Shown: positions 8,152 through 16,510, counted from the stretch's first letter. The stretch is DNA of 41,996 nucleotides from Nodosilinea nodulosa PCC 7104 (GCF_000309385.1 NZ_JH976537.1:2635914-2677909); one strand, 5' to 3'. The notes: generated from the sequence alone by a model not told the origin. A program made the numbers and translations.

Positions 8152-8607
8152 ATGGCACTACGTGGGATCTTCACCGCTCTTTTAATTGCGGCCCTCTGGC
8201 TGCTCAGCGGGGTCGGGCTAACGGCCCAGGCGCTGACCCCCATCGACTTAGCCGACATCAGCTACGCCCCCTGCCCACCCGAATATGCCGACGGCATGGT
8301 CGCCGCTGGTTCCATTCAGGAGGCCAACTGTTTTTTAATCACGGGCACGGCCATCAACCGCACCGGCAAGCCCGTTATCGATGCCGATATTTTTGGCCGC
8401 ATTTTTGACGCCAACGACAACCCGGTCATGCAAAACCGGGGTCGTCTGGGCGGCATTGCGGAGGTTCCCCCCGGCGAGAGTCCCTTTGAGCTGCGTATCT
8501 CGGTGGCAGCCAACCAGCCCGAACCACTGAAGCTCAAGCAGTTTAAGGCCTCAGGGTTTAGCTCCACCGTGCGCAAATATTCCGTCACCCCCTCGGCTCA
8601 GCAGTAG
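8152..8607 (+). CDS. Secreted protein of unknown function, FxLYD-like
   Basis: Protein of 151 aa with a clear signal peptide (MALRGIFTALLIAALWLLSGVGLTAQAL; stated from 8152), preferred over an in-frame TTG seven codons upstream. The mature part has two Cys (YAPCPPEY and EANCFLI) that could form a disulfide, and a beta-rich segment (GTAINRTGKPVIDADIFGRIFDANDNPV) resembling FxLYD-type domains that describe extracytoplasmic decoration rather than catalysis. It ends 2 bp before the stop codon of the convergent kinase gene. Function unknown. Confidence 0.65.
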   Translation: MALRGIFTALLIAALWLLSGVGLTAQALTPIDLADISYAPCPPEYADGMVAAGSIQEANCFLITGTAINRTGKPVIDADIFGRIFDANDNPVMQNRGRLGGIAEVPPGESPFELRISVAANQPEPLKLKQFKASGFSSTVRKYSVTPSAQQ

Positions 8608-8609
8608 CG

Positions 8610-10490
8610 CTAGAGACACCAGAAGCGGATTGTTTCGTCGGCGCTGGTGCTGACTACCATGCGGCTGTCGGGGGTAAAGGCAAGAGCGCGCACGGCCCAG
8701 GCGTGGCGGAGGGGCGGAGCGGGGCTTTGGCCCTGCAAATTGATCAGGCTGAGGTGGCCGTTTTCGGCCCCGATCGCCAGCCAGTCACCACTGGGGCTAA
8801 TCGCCAGCGCGGTGACAGGGCTGGGGGATTTGTGAATTACTAGCCCCTCGTCGGGGTTGGCGGCACTCCACACCTGCACCTGACCCGCCTGATCGCCGCT
8901 GACGATGCGGCCATCGTCGGGGTGACAGGCTAGGGCCGTAATAGCGGCGGTGGGTGCCGTCAGGGTGCGCGTGAGGCGACCAGAGGGCAACGACCAGAGG
9001 CGAAGGGTGCGATCGCGCCCCCCGCTCACCAGCAGATTTCCCGCCCTATCCACCCCCAGGGCTGTCACCTGGTCCTGGTGGTGCACCAGGGTTTTGGGCG
9101 TATTCCCCCTGGCCCAAGCTTCCTGATTTAGAGGCAGTAGATAGATCCGTCCGTCGCCGCTGCCCACCGCCACACTGTCGCCGGGGGGGAGAACGAGCAG
9201 GGCCGAAATCTGCCAGCCCGACACCGGCAATTTTTCCCCGCTGTAGTCGGCTAAATTCCACAGAAGGAGCTGGCCGTCTTCGCCGCCGCTGAGGACCGCA
9301 TCTCCACTGGCGGTAAACACCACTGCCCTAGCCGCGCCGCGATGGCCCACGCCGAGCATCCCCAGGGATTTACGAAAGCTGTGGATGGACTCGCCGTTGG
9401 TGCAGTTCCACAGCCGCACCGAACCATCGGAGCAGGCCGCAGCGATCGCCCGTCCGCTGGGGCTAATCGCCAGCCCGTTGGCCATCACCCCCGCCAGGCT
9501 GAGGGCAAACCGCTGCTGCCAAAGCGGCGCTGGGGCCTCCAGGATCATCGGGGGCTGAGCCGAACCCTGGGGCGCTACGGCACCACCCTCCAGGGCCAGA
9601 CCGCTCCAGCGCAAATCCGCCAGCACCTGCTGGGCGGTGGCGTAGCGCTCGCTCAAGCGGCGGTTGACCATGCGATCGAGCACCCGTCCCAGTGGCGGAC
9701 TCACGGGATTCGTTAGGTAGGAGCGCCACACCCAGGCATCGTCGCCGACGGAATACAGGTCGAAGGGGTGCAGCCCGGTGAGCAGGTGCAGGCAGGTCAC
9801 CCCCAGGCTAAAAATATCGCTGGCAAAGACGGCCTTGCCCAGGGCTTGCTCCGGGGCGGCATAGCCCGCGCTGCCGATCACCGTGGCGGTGCGCTTGAGC
9901 TGTGCGGGGTCGGCGATGGCCTTGGCCGCGCCAAAATCAACCAGCGCTAGGGGTTGAGGAGCCGGGGGCGCAATAATGTTGGCGGGCTTGATGTCGCGGT
10001 GAATGACGCCGTGGTCGTGAATGTAGGCCAGCACCGGCAGCAGCTCGTAGAGCACCCGATGCACCAGGGCCTCACCGCCCAGGTCGGGGGATTGCTGAAG
10101 CAGCTGATCGAGGTTGGGGCCAGGGACATAGGCCTGCACCAAAAACTGGCCCTGGGCATTGTCGATCACAGCCAGCAGGGCCGGAATTTGGGGATGCTGA
10201 CCCAGGGTAGCCAGGCGATCGGCCTCGCGGTGGAAGCGATCGCGCCCCTCGGCACGATCTTTCCCCAGGGCAAGGGTCATCTGCTTGACCACGCAAACTG
10301 GCTGGGAATCGCTGCCCTCATCCACTGCCAGATAGGTGCGGCCAAAACCGCCCTGCCCCAGAGGGCGCTGGCAGCGGTAGCGATCGGCCACCCGCAGCGG
10401 CTGACCGCAGGCGGCACAGACCAGCGCAGCCGCTGCATTGTCAGGCCGGGGGCAGGCGGGGTTAACGCACAGAGTAGTCAAGCGGCGCAC
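8610..10490 (-). CDS. Serine/threonine protein kinase with zinc ribbon and WD40 repeats
   Basis: Protein of 626 aa. The N-terminus carries a four-Cys ribbon (CVNPACPRPDN, then CAACGQPL, residues 8-32). The kinase domain spans about 38-300: Gly-rich loop GQGGFGRTYLAV, Lys in VVKQM, catalytic loop HRDIKPANI, DFGAAK in place of DFG, and the activation-segment end APEQ. The C-terminal half (about 325-626) is a WD40 propeller with repeats such as SDGSVRLWNC, GGEDGQLLLWNL and GGRDRTLRLWSL. All key catalytic residues (K, D, N, D) are present, so activity is expected. No membrane helix is seen, which suggests a cytoplasmic kinase whose propeller binds partners. This architecture is common in filamentous cyanobacteria; the substrate is unknown. 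Confidence 0.92.
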   Translation of the reverse strand: MRRLTTLCVNPACPRPDNAAAALVCAACGQPLRVADRYRCQRPLGQGGFGRTYLAVDEGSDSQPVCVVKQMTLALGKDRAEGRDRFHREADRLATLGQHPQIPALLAVIDNAQGQFLVQAYVPGPNLDQLLQQSPDLGGEALVHRVLYELLPVLAYIHDHGVIHRDIKPANIIAPPAPQPLALVDFGAAKAIADPAQLKRTATVIGSAGYAAPEQALGKAVFASDIFSLGVTCLHLLTGLHPFDLYSVGDDAWVWRSYLTNPVSPPLGRVLDRMVNRRLSERYATAQQVLADLRWSGLALEGGAVAPQGSAQPPMILEAPAPLWQQRFALSLAGVMANGLAISPSGRAIAAACSDGSVRLWNCTNGESIHSFRKSLGMLGVGHRGAARAVVFTASGDAVLSGGEDGQLLLWNLADYSGEKLPVSGWQISALLVLPPGDSVAVGSGDGRIYLLPLNQEAWARGNTPKTLVHHQDQVTALGVDRAGNLLVSGGRDRTLRLWSLPSGRLTRTLTAPTAAITALACHPDDGRIVSGDQAGQVQVWSAANPDEGLVIHKSPSPVTALAISPSGDWLAIGAENGHLSLINLQGQSPAPPLRHAWAVRALAFTPDSRMVVSTSADETIRFWCL

Positions 10491-10516
10491 TCACCTACCC
10501 ATTCACCCATCTACTC

Positions 10517-10765
10517 CTAAGTAGGCACCAGCTCGCCGGGGCGCAGCTTGGCCCACTTGCCCTGTTCTTCAACAAAGCTGTCGCAGCCCACCACGTCAAA
10601 CTCCTTTTCAACCACGTCGCCAACTACGCGGAGGTTGGCATTGATGGTGGGATTCACCGCTTCAAAGCTGGGGGAGTCGGTCAAATGTACCTGTTCGTGC
10701 AGCTCTTCTACGGCATGGTAGGTGGTGCAGCGATCGACGTAGTGGCAGTTCACACAAATGCACAT
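10517..10765 (-). CDS. ycf34: Ycf34 family protein
   Basis: Small protein of 82 aa with the hallmark N-terminus MCICVNCHYVDRCTTYHAVE, giving conserved Cys residues (CxCxxC, then C). The family is conserved in cyanobacteria and some algal plastids, and the Synechocystis member has been reported to bind an iron-sulfur cluster and to matter for photosynthetic electron transport. The start at 10765 places MCICVNC at the N-terminus; an in-frame ATG eight codons upstream would add MCSCWGRA and is not family-like. It is divergent from the CCA-adding enzyme gene. Confidence 0.9.
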   Translation of the reverse strand: MCICVNCHYVDRCTTYHAVEELHEQVHLTDSPSFEAVNPTINANLRVVGDVVEKEFDVVGCDSFVEEQGKWAKLRPGELVPT

Positions 10766-11039
10766 GGCACGCCCCCAGCAGGAACACAATCAGGTCAAGG
10801 CCGCTATCCCCAGTTTAGTCAGCCCTGGACTAGCCAGCCGTCATGCTTTGGGCTGAAAGGGTTTCTAACGGCAAAGGGGATGCGTTTTCTGGTAGTCTAG
10901 CTCAAGTTTTTTGAATGTCCCGGGCGGCCCAGCCCAGATGTTGCAAAATGAAAACCTTCTCCAGGTTTTCGGCTGTTCTCTGCGGGGCCAGGGTGTCAAG
11001 ACTAAAAAACCCTGTTGTAATGAAATAAATGAGGGTTCA

Positions 11040-12332
11040 TTGAATCCAACGCTATCACCAATCTCCCTTGCAGTGGCTACTGAACAATCGGCGCTTTCGC
11101 CAAAAACCTGGCCCTTTAGCGTGTCGCTACTGCCGCAGCAAGCCTACCTGGTGGGGGGAAGTGTCAGGGACGCACTGCTGCGTCGTCAGGCCGATTATTT
11201 AGACCTCGATTTCGTGCTGCCGGAGCGGGCGATCGCCACCGCCCAGGGCATTGCTAAGCAATACGGCGCAGGCTTTGTGGTGCTCGACGCCGACCACCAG
11301 ATTGCTCGGGTGGTGTTTGCCAACGCCACCGTAGACTTTGCCCAGCAGGTGGGGCCAACCATTTACTCCGACCTGCATCGGCGCGACTTTACTATTAATG
11401 CGATCGCCTACAGTCCCCACAGCGAAACCCTGCTCGACCCCCTCGACGGTTGCGCCGACCTGGCCCGCAAAACCCTCTGCATGGTCGCCGCCGAAAACCT
11501 GGAGGATGACCCCCTGCGGCTGCTGCGGGCCTACCGCCAAGCGGCCCAGCTGGGCTTTAGTCTCGACTCCAGCACCCAGCAAACCATTCGCGCCCTGGCC
11601 CCGGCCCTGGGGCAGATGGCCGCTGAGCGGGTGCGCGGCGAGCTAGACTGCCTGCTCAGCCTGCCCGAGGGATCGGCCCTGCTGGAGCTGGCCTGGCAGG
11701 ACGGTCTGCTGCAAGCCTGGCTGCCCGAAGTCGATCGCTCCCACCTGGAGCATCTGGCCACCATCGACCAGCTGGCGGCCCAGTACCACGAGCGCTGGCC
11801 CGAGTTTTCCCGGCTGCTGCACAGCTGGATCAAAGAACAAACCACCCCGGGCCTGCACCGCAGCTGGCTCAAGGCCACCAAGCTCAGCCAGCTGCTGCCC
11901 CCCGATCTGTCCAGCGCCGAGGCGACCCTGGCGAAGCTCAAGTACAGCCGCGCCGAGCAGCAGGCGGTGGTGAGCATTCTCAAGGGCTGGCAGTACCTGC
12001 ACCTGCACCAGGGAGCTACCCCGCTGCCCCCCGGCCAGCAGTATCAGCTGTTCAAAATTGCGGGGGCAGGGTTTTGCAGCGTGGCCCTGCTGAGCCTGGC
12101 CCATGGGGTGCCCGAGGCGCTGGTGCTGCCGCTGATTCAGCGCTACCTCACCCCCCACGACCCCGTGGCTCATCCCCAACCCCTGATAACCGGAAAAGAC
12201 CTGGTGCAGGGGCTTGCCCTTAAACCAGGTCCCAAAATTGGTGAGCTGCTAGAGGCCGTGCATCTGGCCCAGGCCGAGGGGCTGGTGGGCAGCCGCGCCG
12301 AAGCCCTAGGGTGGATTAAGCAGCAGCTCTAG
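11040..12332 (+). CDS. cca: CCA tRNA nucleotidyltransferase
   Basis: Class II nucleotidyltransferase that adds or repairs the 3'-terminal CCA of tRNAs. The N-terminal polymerase head shows YLVGGSVRDALLRR and the metal-binding DLDF (two Asp), followed by RRDFTINAIAY and the DPLDG motif, then the nucleotide-recognition helix EDDPLRLLRAYRQAAQLGF. The C-terminal region (LITGKDLVQGLALKPGPKIGELL) matches the tail domain of bacterial enzymes. The start is uncertain: TTG at 11040 with GAGGG a few bases upstream gives 430 aa, close to family length, while in-frame ATG at 10938 and TTG at 10911 give longer N-termini without family similarity. Some cyanobacteria split the CC- and A-adding activities; sequence alone does not settle which applies here. 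Confidence 0.88.
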   Translation: MNPTLSPISLAVATEQSALSPKTWPFSVSLLPQQAYLVGGSVRDALLRRQADYLDLDFVLPERAIATAQGIAKQYGAGFVVLDADHQIARVVFANATVDFAQQVGPTIYSDLHRRDFTINAIAYSPHSETLLDPLDGCADLARKTLCMVAAENLEDDPLRLLRAYRQAAQLGFSLDSSTQQTIRALAPALGQMAAERVRGELDCLLSLPEGSALLELAWQDGLLQAWLPEVDRSHLEHLATIDQLAAQYHERWPEFSRLLHSWIKEQTTPGLHRSWLKATKLSQLLPPDLSSAEATLAKLKYSRAEQQAVVSILKGWQYLHLHQGATPLPPGQQYQLFKIAGAGFCSVALLSLAHGVPEALVLPLIQRYLTPHDPVAHPQPLITGKDLVQGLALKPGPKIGELLEAVHLAQAEGLVGSRAEALGWIKQQL

Positions 12333-12346
12333 CCCCCGCTTGGAGC

Positions 12347-13003
12347 CTAGCTACCGGGGGTAGCGGCGGGGGCGTCTAGCGCACCTTCAACGGAGCTTTC
12401 GCCGTCGGGAGTATCAACTGCGGCCTCGCCGGGCATTTTGGGAGCGGCGTCTTCACCCACGGTTTCGAGGTCGGCGGGGGTTTCCAGTTCGGCGTTAGAT
12501 TCCTCGGCGGTGGGTTCCTCGGCGGTAGAGTCTTCAGGGGCAGCTTCAGAAGCGGCGGCGGGTTCGGCCGACTCAGTCGCCTCTTCGGTCACAACCCCAG
12601 GAGTGGCAGCTTCGATCGCCGCTTCCCGCTCGGCCTTAAATTCAGAATCGATCGCGTTGACATCTACGGCGGGGCCAGCATCGGGGGTGGCGGCTTCGAT
12701 CGCCGCTTCCCGCTCGGCTTCGAGTTCAGCGTCGATGGCATTGACGTCTACGGCGGGGCCAGCGTCGGGGGTAGCGGCTTCGATCGCCGCTTCCCGCTGG
12801 GCCTTAAATTCGGCGTCGATGGCGTTGACATCGACGGTGGGAGAGGGGGTAGGGGTGGGGGTTTCGGTTTCGGCGGCGGCTTCGGTGCTGGCGGGCATAG
12901 CCTCAGCGCTGGAATCGTCGGCGCGGGCGGCGGGCAGGCTCAGGGCCATGCTGGCGAGGGTGAGGCTGCCGACGGCGAGGGCAAGCTTACGGTAAATCGT
13001 CAT
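12347..13003 (-). CDS. Secreted acidic Ala/Glu-rich repeat protein
   Basis: Protein of 218 aa with a signal peptide (MTIYRKLALAVGSLTLASMALSLPAARA, residues 1-28). The mature part is very rich in Ala, Glu, Pro and Thr and is probably disordered. Residues 57 to about 135 hold three tandem units of 28 aa (VDVNAIDAEFKAQREAAIEA type), nearly identical at the DNA level over 12601-12835. No known domain is recognisable. AGGAGA lies eight bases before the ATG at 13003. It is convergent with the CCA gene, 14 bp between stops. A periplasmic or cell-surface role is plausible; no function can be assigned. Confidence 0.72.
   Translation of the reverse strand: MTIYRKLALAVGSLTLASMALSLPAARADDSSAEAMPASTEAAAETETPTPTPSPTVDVNAIDAEFKAQREAAIEAATPDAGPAVDVNAIDAELEAEREAAIEAATPDAGPAVDVNAIDSEFKAEREAAIEAATPGVVTEEATESAEPAAASEAAPEDSTAEEPTAEESNAELETPADLETVGEDAAPKMPGEAAVDTPDGESSVEGALDAPAATPGS
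12601..12835 (-). repeat. Three 84-bp in-frame tandem repeats
   Basis: Two full 84-bp units and one nearly full unit encode the VDVNAIDxE(F/L)KAxREAAIEAATP repeat of the secreted protein at 12347-13003. Each contains a GCGATCGA-like HIP1 variant at the same place, as expected from unit duplication. Confidence 0.8.
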
Positions 13004-13364
13004 AAATTGTCTCCTGAAAAAGCGTCTTCCGATGGGCGCTGGGGCAGTGCTACATGAGTAATACGGGCACTACCGCCAACGCTTGGTGAACTTATCACGG
13101 GGGCCTGGCCAGGGCCAACGGTGTTAAGCAAGAAGTATGAAGTTTTGGTAAAGCGATTGGAATACCTTTGGTTAAGCCCGGTTTCGGGAACTTTGCAGCA
13201 AGTCTTGGCATCTATAGGCGATTTGGTTGGGCCACTGCGATGGGGCAACCGTGATGGGGCAACCGTGAAAAACGCTACATTACCGAATAGGGATTGGCCC
13301 CGCCGAGAGGCGCGGGCGATCGCCCCTTTCCCCTGACTCACCGCTGCAAACTCTAGCTAAGCCC
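13004..13364. other. 361-bp divergent intergenic region
   Basis: This gap lies between the secreted repeat protein (minus) and queF (plus). It contains a 14-bp tandem duplication, GATGGGGCAACCGT, at 13239-13252 and 13253-13266. I looked for a preQ1 riboswitch before queF and see no convincing one. An open minus-strand frame covers most of it but has no family resemblance. Nothing else is supportable. Confidence 0.5.
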
Positions 13365-13796
13365 ATGACCACTGCCCCAGCTCCAACCTCCCAGTACGGC
13401 GATCGCGCCATTCTCCAGGCCAGCGTAGATCCGCTGGAGAAGTGGCCCAACCCCTCGGAAAACGTCTACACCATCCACCTGGAACACCCGGAATTTACGG
13501 CCCTCTGCCCGCGATCGGGCTATCCCGACTTTGGCACCATTGTGGTGGACTACTGCCCCGGGCCGTGGGTGGTGGAGCTAAAGGCCTTTAAGCTCTATAT
13601 CAATAGCTTCCGCGACCAGCGCATCAGCCACGAGACGGTGGCGAACCAGATTGCCGATCGCCTGTGGAATGAGCTACAGCCCCGGGGCTTGCGGGTGGTC
13701 GGCGACTACACCCGGCGGGGCGGCGTGAAGACCGTAGTTACGGTAAAAAAAGGGAATTGTGACGATTTTGAGCCCTATACCCCCAATTTGCTCTAA
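13365..13796 (+). CDS. queF: NADPH-dependent preQ0 reductase QueF
   Basis: Unimodular (type I) QueF of 143 aa that reduces 7-cyano-7-deazaguanine (preQ0) to preQ1, a late step before queuosine insertion into tRNA. Family motifs are visible: FTALCPRSGYPDF with the active-site Cys (residue about 48) and the following Asp, VVELKAFKLYINSFRDQ with the NADPH-binding ExKSLK-like segment (here ELKAFK), and ISHETVANQI. The length is normal for cyanobacterial members. No other queuosine gene is adjacent; it stands between two unrelated genes. Confidence 0.95.
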   Translation: MTTAPAPTSQYGDRAILQASVDPLEKWPNPSENVYTIHLEHPEFTALCPRSGYPDFGTIVVDYCPGPWVVELKAFKLYINSFRDQRISHETVANQIADRLWNELQPRGLRVVGDYTRRGGVKTVVTVKKGNCDDFEPYTPNLL

Positions 13797-13834
13797 CATT
13801 TCCCAAATAATCCAAGCTCCTGCCCATCTACCGA

Positions 13835-13862
13835 CCCGAGAACCCATGCCCGAGAACCCATG
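13835..13862 (+). repeat. 14-bp tandem duplication carrying the start codon
   Basis: CCCGAGAACCCATG occurs twice in a row at 13835-13848 and 13849-13862. Each copy ends in an ATG, and only the second is in frame with the flavoprotein gene at 13860. A start at the first copy would read out of frame. Confidence 0.85.
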
Positions 13863-14978
13863 TACGACGTAATTGTGGTGGGGGCTGGCCCCGCCGGATC
13901 CGCCGCCGCCTACCACCTGGCCAGGTACGGGCACTCGGTGCTGCTGCTAGAAAAAGATGCCCTACCGCGCTACAAACCCTGTAGCGGCGCGGTTTCGCCC
14001 AGCGTGGCCGAGTTCTTTGACTTTGACTTTGCCCCGGCGATCGATCGCCCCCTGCGGCGGGTGCGCTACACCTACAAGCTGGGCGACCCAATTGAGGCCG
14101 AACTCACCACCACCGACCCGATCTGGATGGTAAAGCGGGAGGTGTTTGACCATTTCCTGGTGCAGCAGGCCCAGGGCCAGGGGGCAGAGCTAAAGGATGG
14201 CACGGCAGTCACTGGCGTCGAGAATAAGGGCGACTGCTGGCAGGTTTCCACCACCGCCGGAACCCTGGAAGCCGCCTACCTGGTGGCCGCCGATGGGGCC
14301 AAGGGGCCAATGGCAACGTGGCTGGGCTTTCCTGTGGTGCCGCTGCGCATGGCCAGCGTTTTGGAAGTACCGGCCCCGGTGGGCAACGACTGCGCCATCA
14401 ACTTTGAGTTTGGCCTAGTCAAGCAGGGCTGCGCCTGGAACTTCCCCAAGGGGAATAGCTACTCGATTGGGGCGGCGGCATTCTTGGGCCAGGGGACAGC
14501 CGACTACCGTAAGGTTCTGGAAAACTATAGCCAGTCCTTTGGCGTCAGCCTTGACCAGGGTGTGCTCTACAGCCACCCGCTCAAACTGTGGGACGGCAAC
14601 CATCCCCTGCACGCTCACCGGGCGGTGCTGGTGGGGGAAGCCGCCGCCATTGTCGATCCCCTCAGCGCCGAAGGCATTCGCCCCGGCATGATCAGCGGCG
14701 TGCGGGCCGCCGAGGCCATCCACGCCGCTCTGGGTGGCGATTCGGAGGCGTTAGCCACCTACACCACCACCATGCACACCACCTGGGGCGAAGACATGCC
14801 CTGGGCCAAGCGCATTGCCGGGCTGTTCTTTCGGGTGCCGGGAATTGGCTACCGGGTGGGCATTAAGCGGCCCACCGCCACCCAGCGCCTGGGGCAGATT
14901 TTGGCCGGTGAGGTGCGCTACGCCGACATTGCAGGCCGCGTGATGAAGCGCCTGAGCGGCGGCTTGCTGTCGGGTTAG
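13860..14978 (+). CDS. Geranylgeranyl reductase family FAD-dependent oxidoreductase
   Basis: Flavoprotein of 372 aa. The N-terminal Rossmann dinucleotide-binding motif is clear (VIVVGAGPAGSAAAYHLARYG, GxGxxG type; E31 region LLLEKD). The family's PRYKPCSGAVSP segment (about 38-49), which positions FAD and substrate, is present, as is the second FAD motif VLVGEAAAIVDPLSAEGIRPGMISG (about 258-282). The family reduces isoprenoid double bonds; related cyanobacterial enzymes act on geranylgeranyl chains, but this protein differs from ChlP at the N-terminus, so the substrate is unknown. The C-terminal tail may bind lipid or membrane. Confidence 0.88.
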   Translation: MYDVIVVGAGPAGSAAAYHLARYGHSVLLLEKDALPRYKPCSGAVSPSVAEFFDFDFAPAIDRPLRRVRYTYKLGDPIEAELTTTDPIWMVKREVFDHFLVQQAQGQGAELKDGTAVTGVENKGDCWQVSTTAGTLEAAYLVAADGAKGPMATWLGFPVVPLRMASVLEVPAPVGNDCAINFEFGLVKQGCAWNFPKGNSYSIGAAAFLGQGTADYRKVLENYSQSFGVSLDQGVLYSHPLKLWDGNHPLHAHRAVLVGEAAAIVDPLSAEGIRPGMISGVRAAEAIHAALGGDSEALATYTTTMHTTWGEDMPWAKRIAGLFFRVPGIGYRVGIKRPTATQRLGQILAGEVRYADIAGRVMKRLSGGLLSG

Positions 14979-15063
14979 CGGTGCTGAGGGAACTACCGCT
15001 TCTGAGTTTTAGTCCGCCTTTATGGAATGATCCGTAGGGAACATCCACAGCGATGGCGTAATT

Positions 15064-15540
15064 ATGGAGCGATACAATCCGCTGTCAACTGCCGAGACCT
15101 TTGAGGAAAGGCGACAGCAGGCTCTGCGTCAGTGCGACCACCTGATTCAGGATTTTTCTAAACGGGCCGATCGCCACAAGCTTCGATTTCAGAGGCTGCA
15201 AACCGTCAGCATTGGCCTGGCCGTTGGCACCACGATTGTATCGGCTCTGTCGGCCAGTAAGGTGTTTGGCCAGCTGGATTGGCTGGTCCTATCGATTAGC
15301 GGCTTGGCCACTCTGGCAACTACCTTGCTCAGCCAAACCAACGCTCAAAAAATGTGGGTTCAATCGCGCAATATTTCCCAGAGCTTTCAGGTCGAGCTGT
15401 TTTTGTATCTTCAGGACGGTGGAGAGTACGCCGACGTGCAGGACGATGCAGCGCGGCTGAAGCTATTTTCAAAGCGGCTGATGGAAGTCTGGTCCCAGGC
15501 TCAGGAAAACTGGTCCCAGCAGGCAACGTCCGGCAAGTAG
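15064..15540 (+). CDS. DUF4231/SLATT-like two-helix membrane protein
   Basis: Protein of 158 aa. A helical N-terminus (about 10-45; TFEERRQQALRQCDHLIQDF) leads into two adjacent membrane helices (about 50-68, TVSIGLAVGTTIVSALSA, and 75-95, LDWLVLSISGLATLATTLL), then a cytoplasmic helical tail with aromatic and acidic residues (SRNISQSFQVELFLYLQDGG). This matches the DUF4231/SLATT arrangement of two membrane helices with flanking helices. SLATT proteins are proposed pore-forming effectors of nucleotide-signalled defence systems, but here no nucleotide cyclase or sensor gene is adjacent, so the role is open. Confidence 0.72.
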   Translation: MERYNPLSTAETFEERRQQALRQCDHLIQDFSKRADRHKLRFQRLQTVSIGLAVGTTIVSALSASKVFGQLDWLVLSISGLATLATTLLSQTNAQKMWVQSRNISQSFQVELFLYLQDGGEYADVQDDAARLKLFSKRLMEVWSQAQENWSQQATSGK

Positions 15541-15599
15541 TGGGCGCGGGTCAGCCGTGAGGCCTGGAGAGCACGCACTTCGGTAAGACAACTGCATAG

Positions 15600-15629
15600 G
15601 CGCGGGCTGCGGCGCTGCTCAGCCCGCGC
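15600..15629. terminator. Inverted repeat between convergent genes
   Basis: GCGCGGGCTG, a 10-base loop, then CAGCCCGCGC: a perfect 10-bp GC stem just before the stop codon of the convergent glycosyltransferase gene. No U-tract follows on either strand, so it is at best a Rho-assisted or bidirectional end structure. Confidence 0.45.
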
Positions 15630-16366
15630 TAGGAGCGGAGTTTGCCAAGGTGGCGATACCACTGCGCCAGCCAGTGGGGGTTAACGCCGAGCAGGTAGCC
15701 GATCACCATGACCTGGTTGGCCAGGGTGGTGCGCAAAATGCCCAGTCGGCGCCAGCGGCGATCGCTCGTTACCACCGCCGCCGGGGCGATCGCCACGCGT
15801 CCCAGCTTTCGCAGCCGCCGCACCAGCTCAAAGTCTTCCATCATCGGCAGGTCAGGGAAGCCGCCGAGCCGGTGAAAGGTTTCTGCCCTTAGAAAAATTC
15901 CCTGGTCGCCGTAGGGCATTTGCAGCAGGCGCGATCGCACCTTGACCCCCCATTCCACCCAGCGCAGCCCGCGCCTGGGGCTGTCGATCGCCAGCGTAAA
16001 GGCCCCGGCAACAACGCCAGGCTGGGCCAGGATCTGGCGAATCGCCTGGTCAAACCCCTCGGGCGGGCGGGTGTCGGCGTGGAGAAAGAGCAAAATAGAG
16101 CCTTTGGCGACCCTGGCCCCCTGGTTTTGCTGGCGCGATCGCCCCGGCGTAGATTTGACCACCCTGGCACCCCTGGCCTGGGCCACCTCAGCGGTGCCAT
16201 CGGTACTGCCCCCGTCTACCACCACCACCTCCACCGGGGCGGCGGCGCAGATAGCCCCTAGCACAGCGGGCAATTGCCCCGCTTCATTCAGCGCGGGAAT
16301 CACGATGGTAATCGTGGGTGTCTGCCACTCGGCCCCAGCCCATCGACCTTCAACAGAGGGGGGCAT
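15629..16366 (-). CDS. Family 2 glycosyltransferase, TIGR04283 type
   Basis: Protein of 245 aa with a GT-A fold: TITIVIPALNEAGQLPAVL at the start, DGGSTDGT (about 51-58) for nucleotide binding, and the metal-binding FLHADTRPP (DxD-like HADT). The later segments GRSRQQNQGA, GAFTLAI, PYGDQGIFLRAETFHRLGGF and MMEDFELVRRLRKLG are typical of the TIGR04283 family, which is associated with arsenosugar biosynthesis in some clusters. No ArsS/ArsM or arsenic gene is adjacent here, so the assignment to arsenosugars is only a family label. A short C-terminal hydrophobic region may contact the membrane. Confidence 0.88.
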   Translation of the reverse strand: MPPSVEGRWAGAEWQTPTITIVIPALNEAGQLPAVLGAICAAAPVEVVVVDGGSTDGTAEVAQARGARVVKSTPGRSRQQNQGARVAKGSILLFLHADTRPPEGFDQAIRQILAQPGVVAGAFTLAIDSPRRGLRWVEWGVKVRSRLLQMPYGDQGIFLRAETFHRLGGFPDLPMMEDFELVRRLRKLGRVAIAPAAVVTSDRRWRRLGILRTTLANQVMVIGYLLGVNPHWLAQWYRHLGKLRS

Positions 16367-16434
16367 ACCACAACACCAGCGAGCGTCTCGATAATTTACC
16401 CAACCCGCTGCCGGGGCGCATGAGGGGCGACTTA

Positions 16435-16482
16435 ATGTTCACTGAGAAATATGTTCACTGAGAAATATGTTCACTGAGAAAG
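16435..16482. repeat. Three tandem copies of a 16-bp unit
   Basis: ATGTTCACTGAGAAAT occurs at 16435-16450 and 16451-16466, with a third copy at 16467-16482 differing in the last base. It lies between the start region of the glycosyltransferase and the stop of the glycerophosphodiesterase gene. Each unit contains an ATG, TGA and TTCACTGAGAA. Confidence 0.85.
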
Positions 16483-16510
16483 GGCCACTCAAACGGGGGA
16501 CAGGGTGAAG

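Noticed and set aside
12438..12995. Long plus-strand frame rich in Ser/Ala opposite the secreted repeat protein
   Set aside because: It mirrors the repeat composition of the other strand and lacks any family feature or a good start signal.
13000..13341. Minus-strand frame of about 113 residues in the queF upstream gap
   Set aside because: It has no family resemblance and no start-site support, and it covers a promoter region.
13004..13364. preQ1 riboswitch upstream of queF
   Set aside because: I could not find the required hairpin plus A-rich tail pairing near the start codon.
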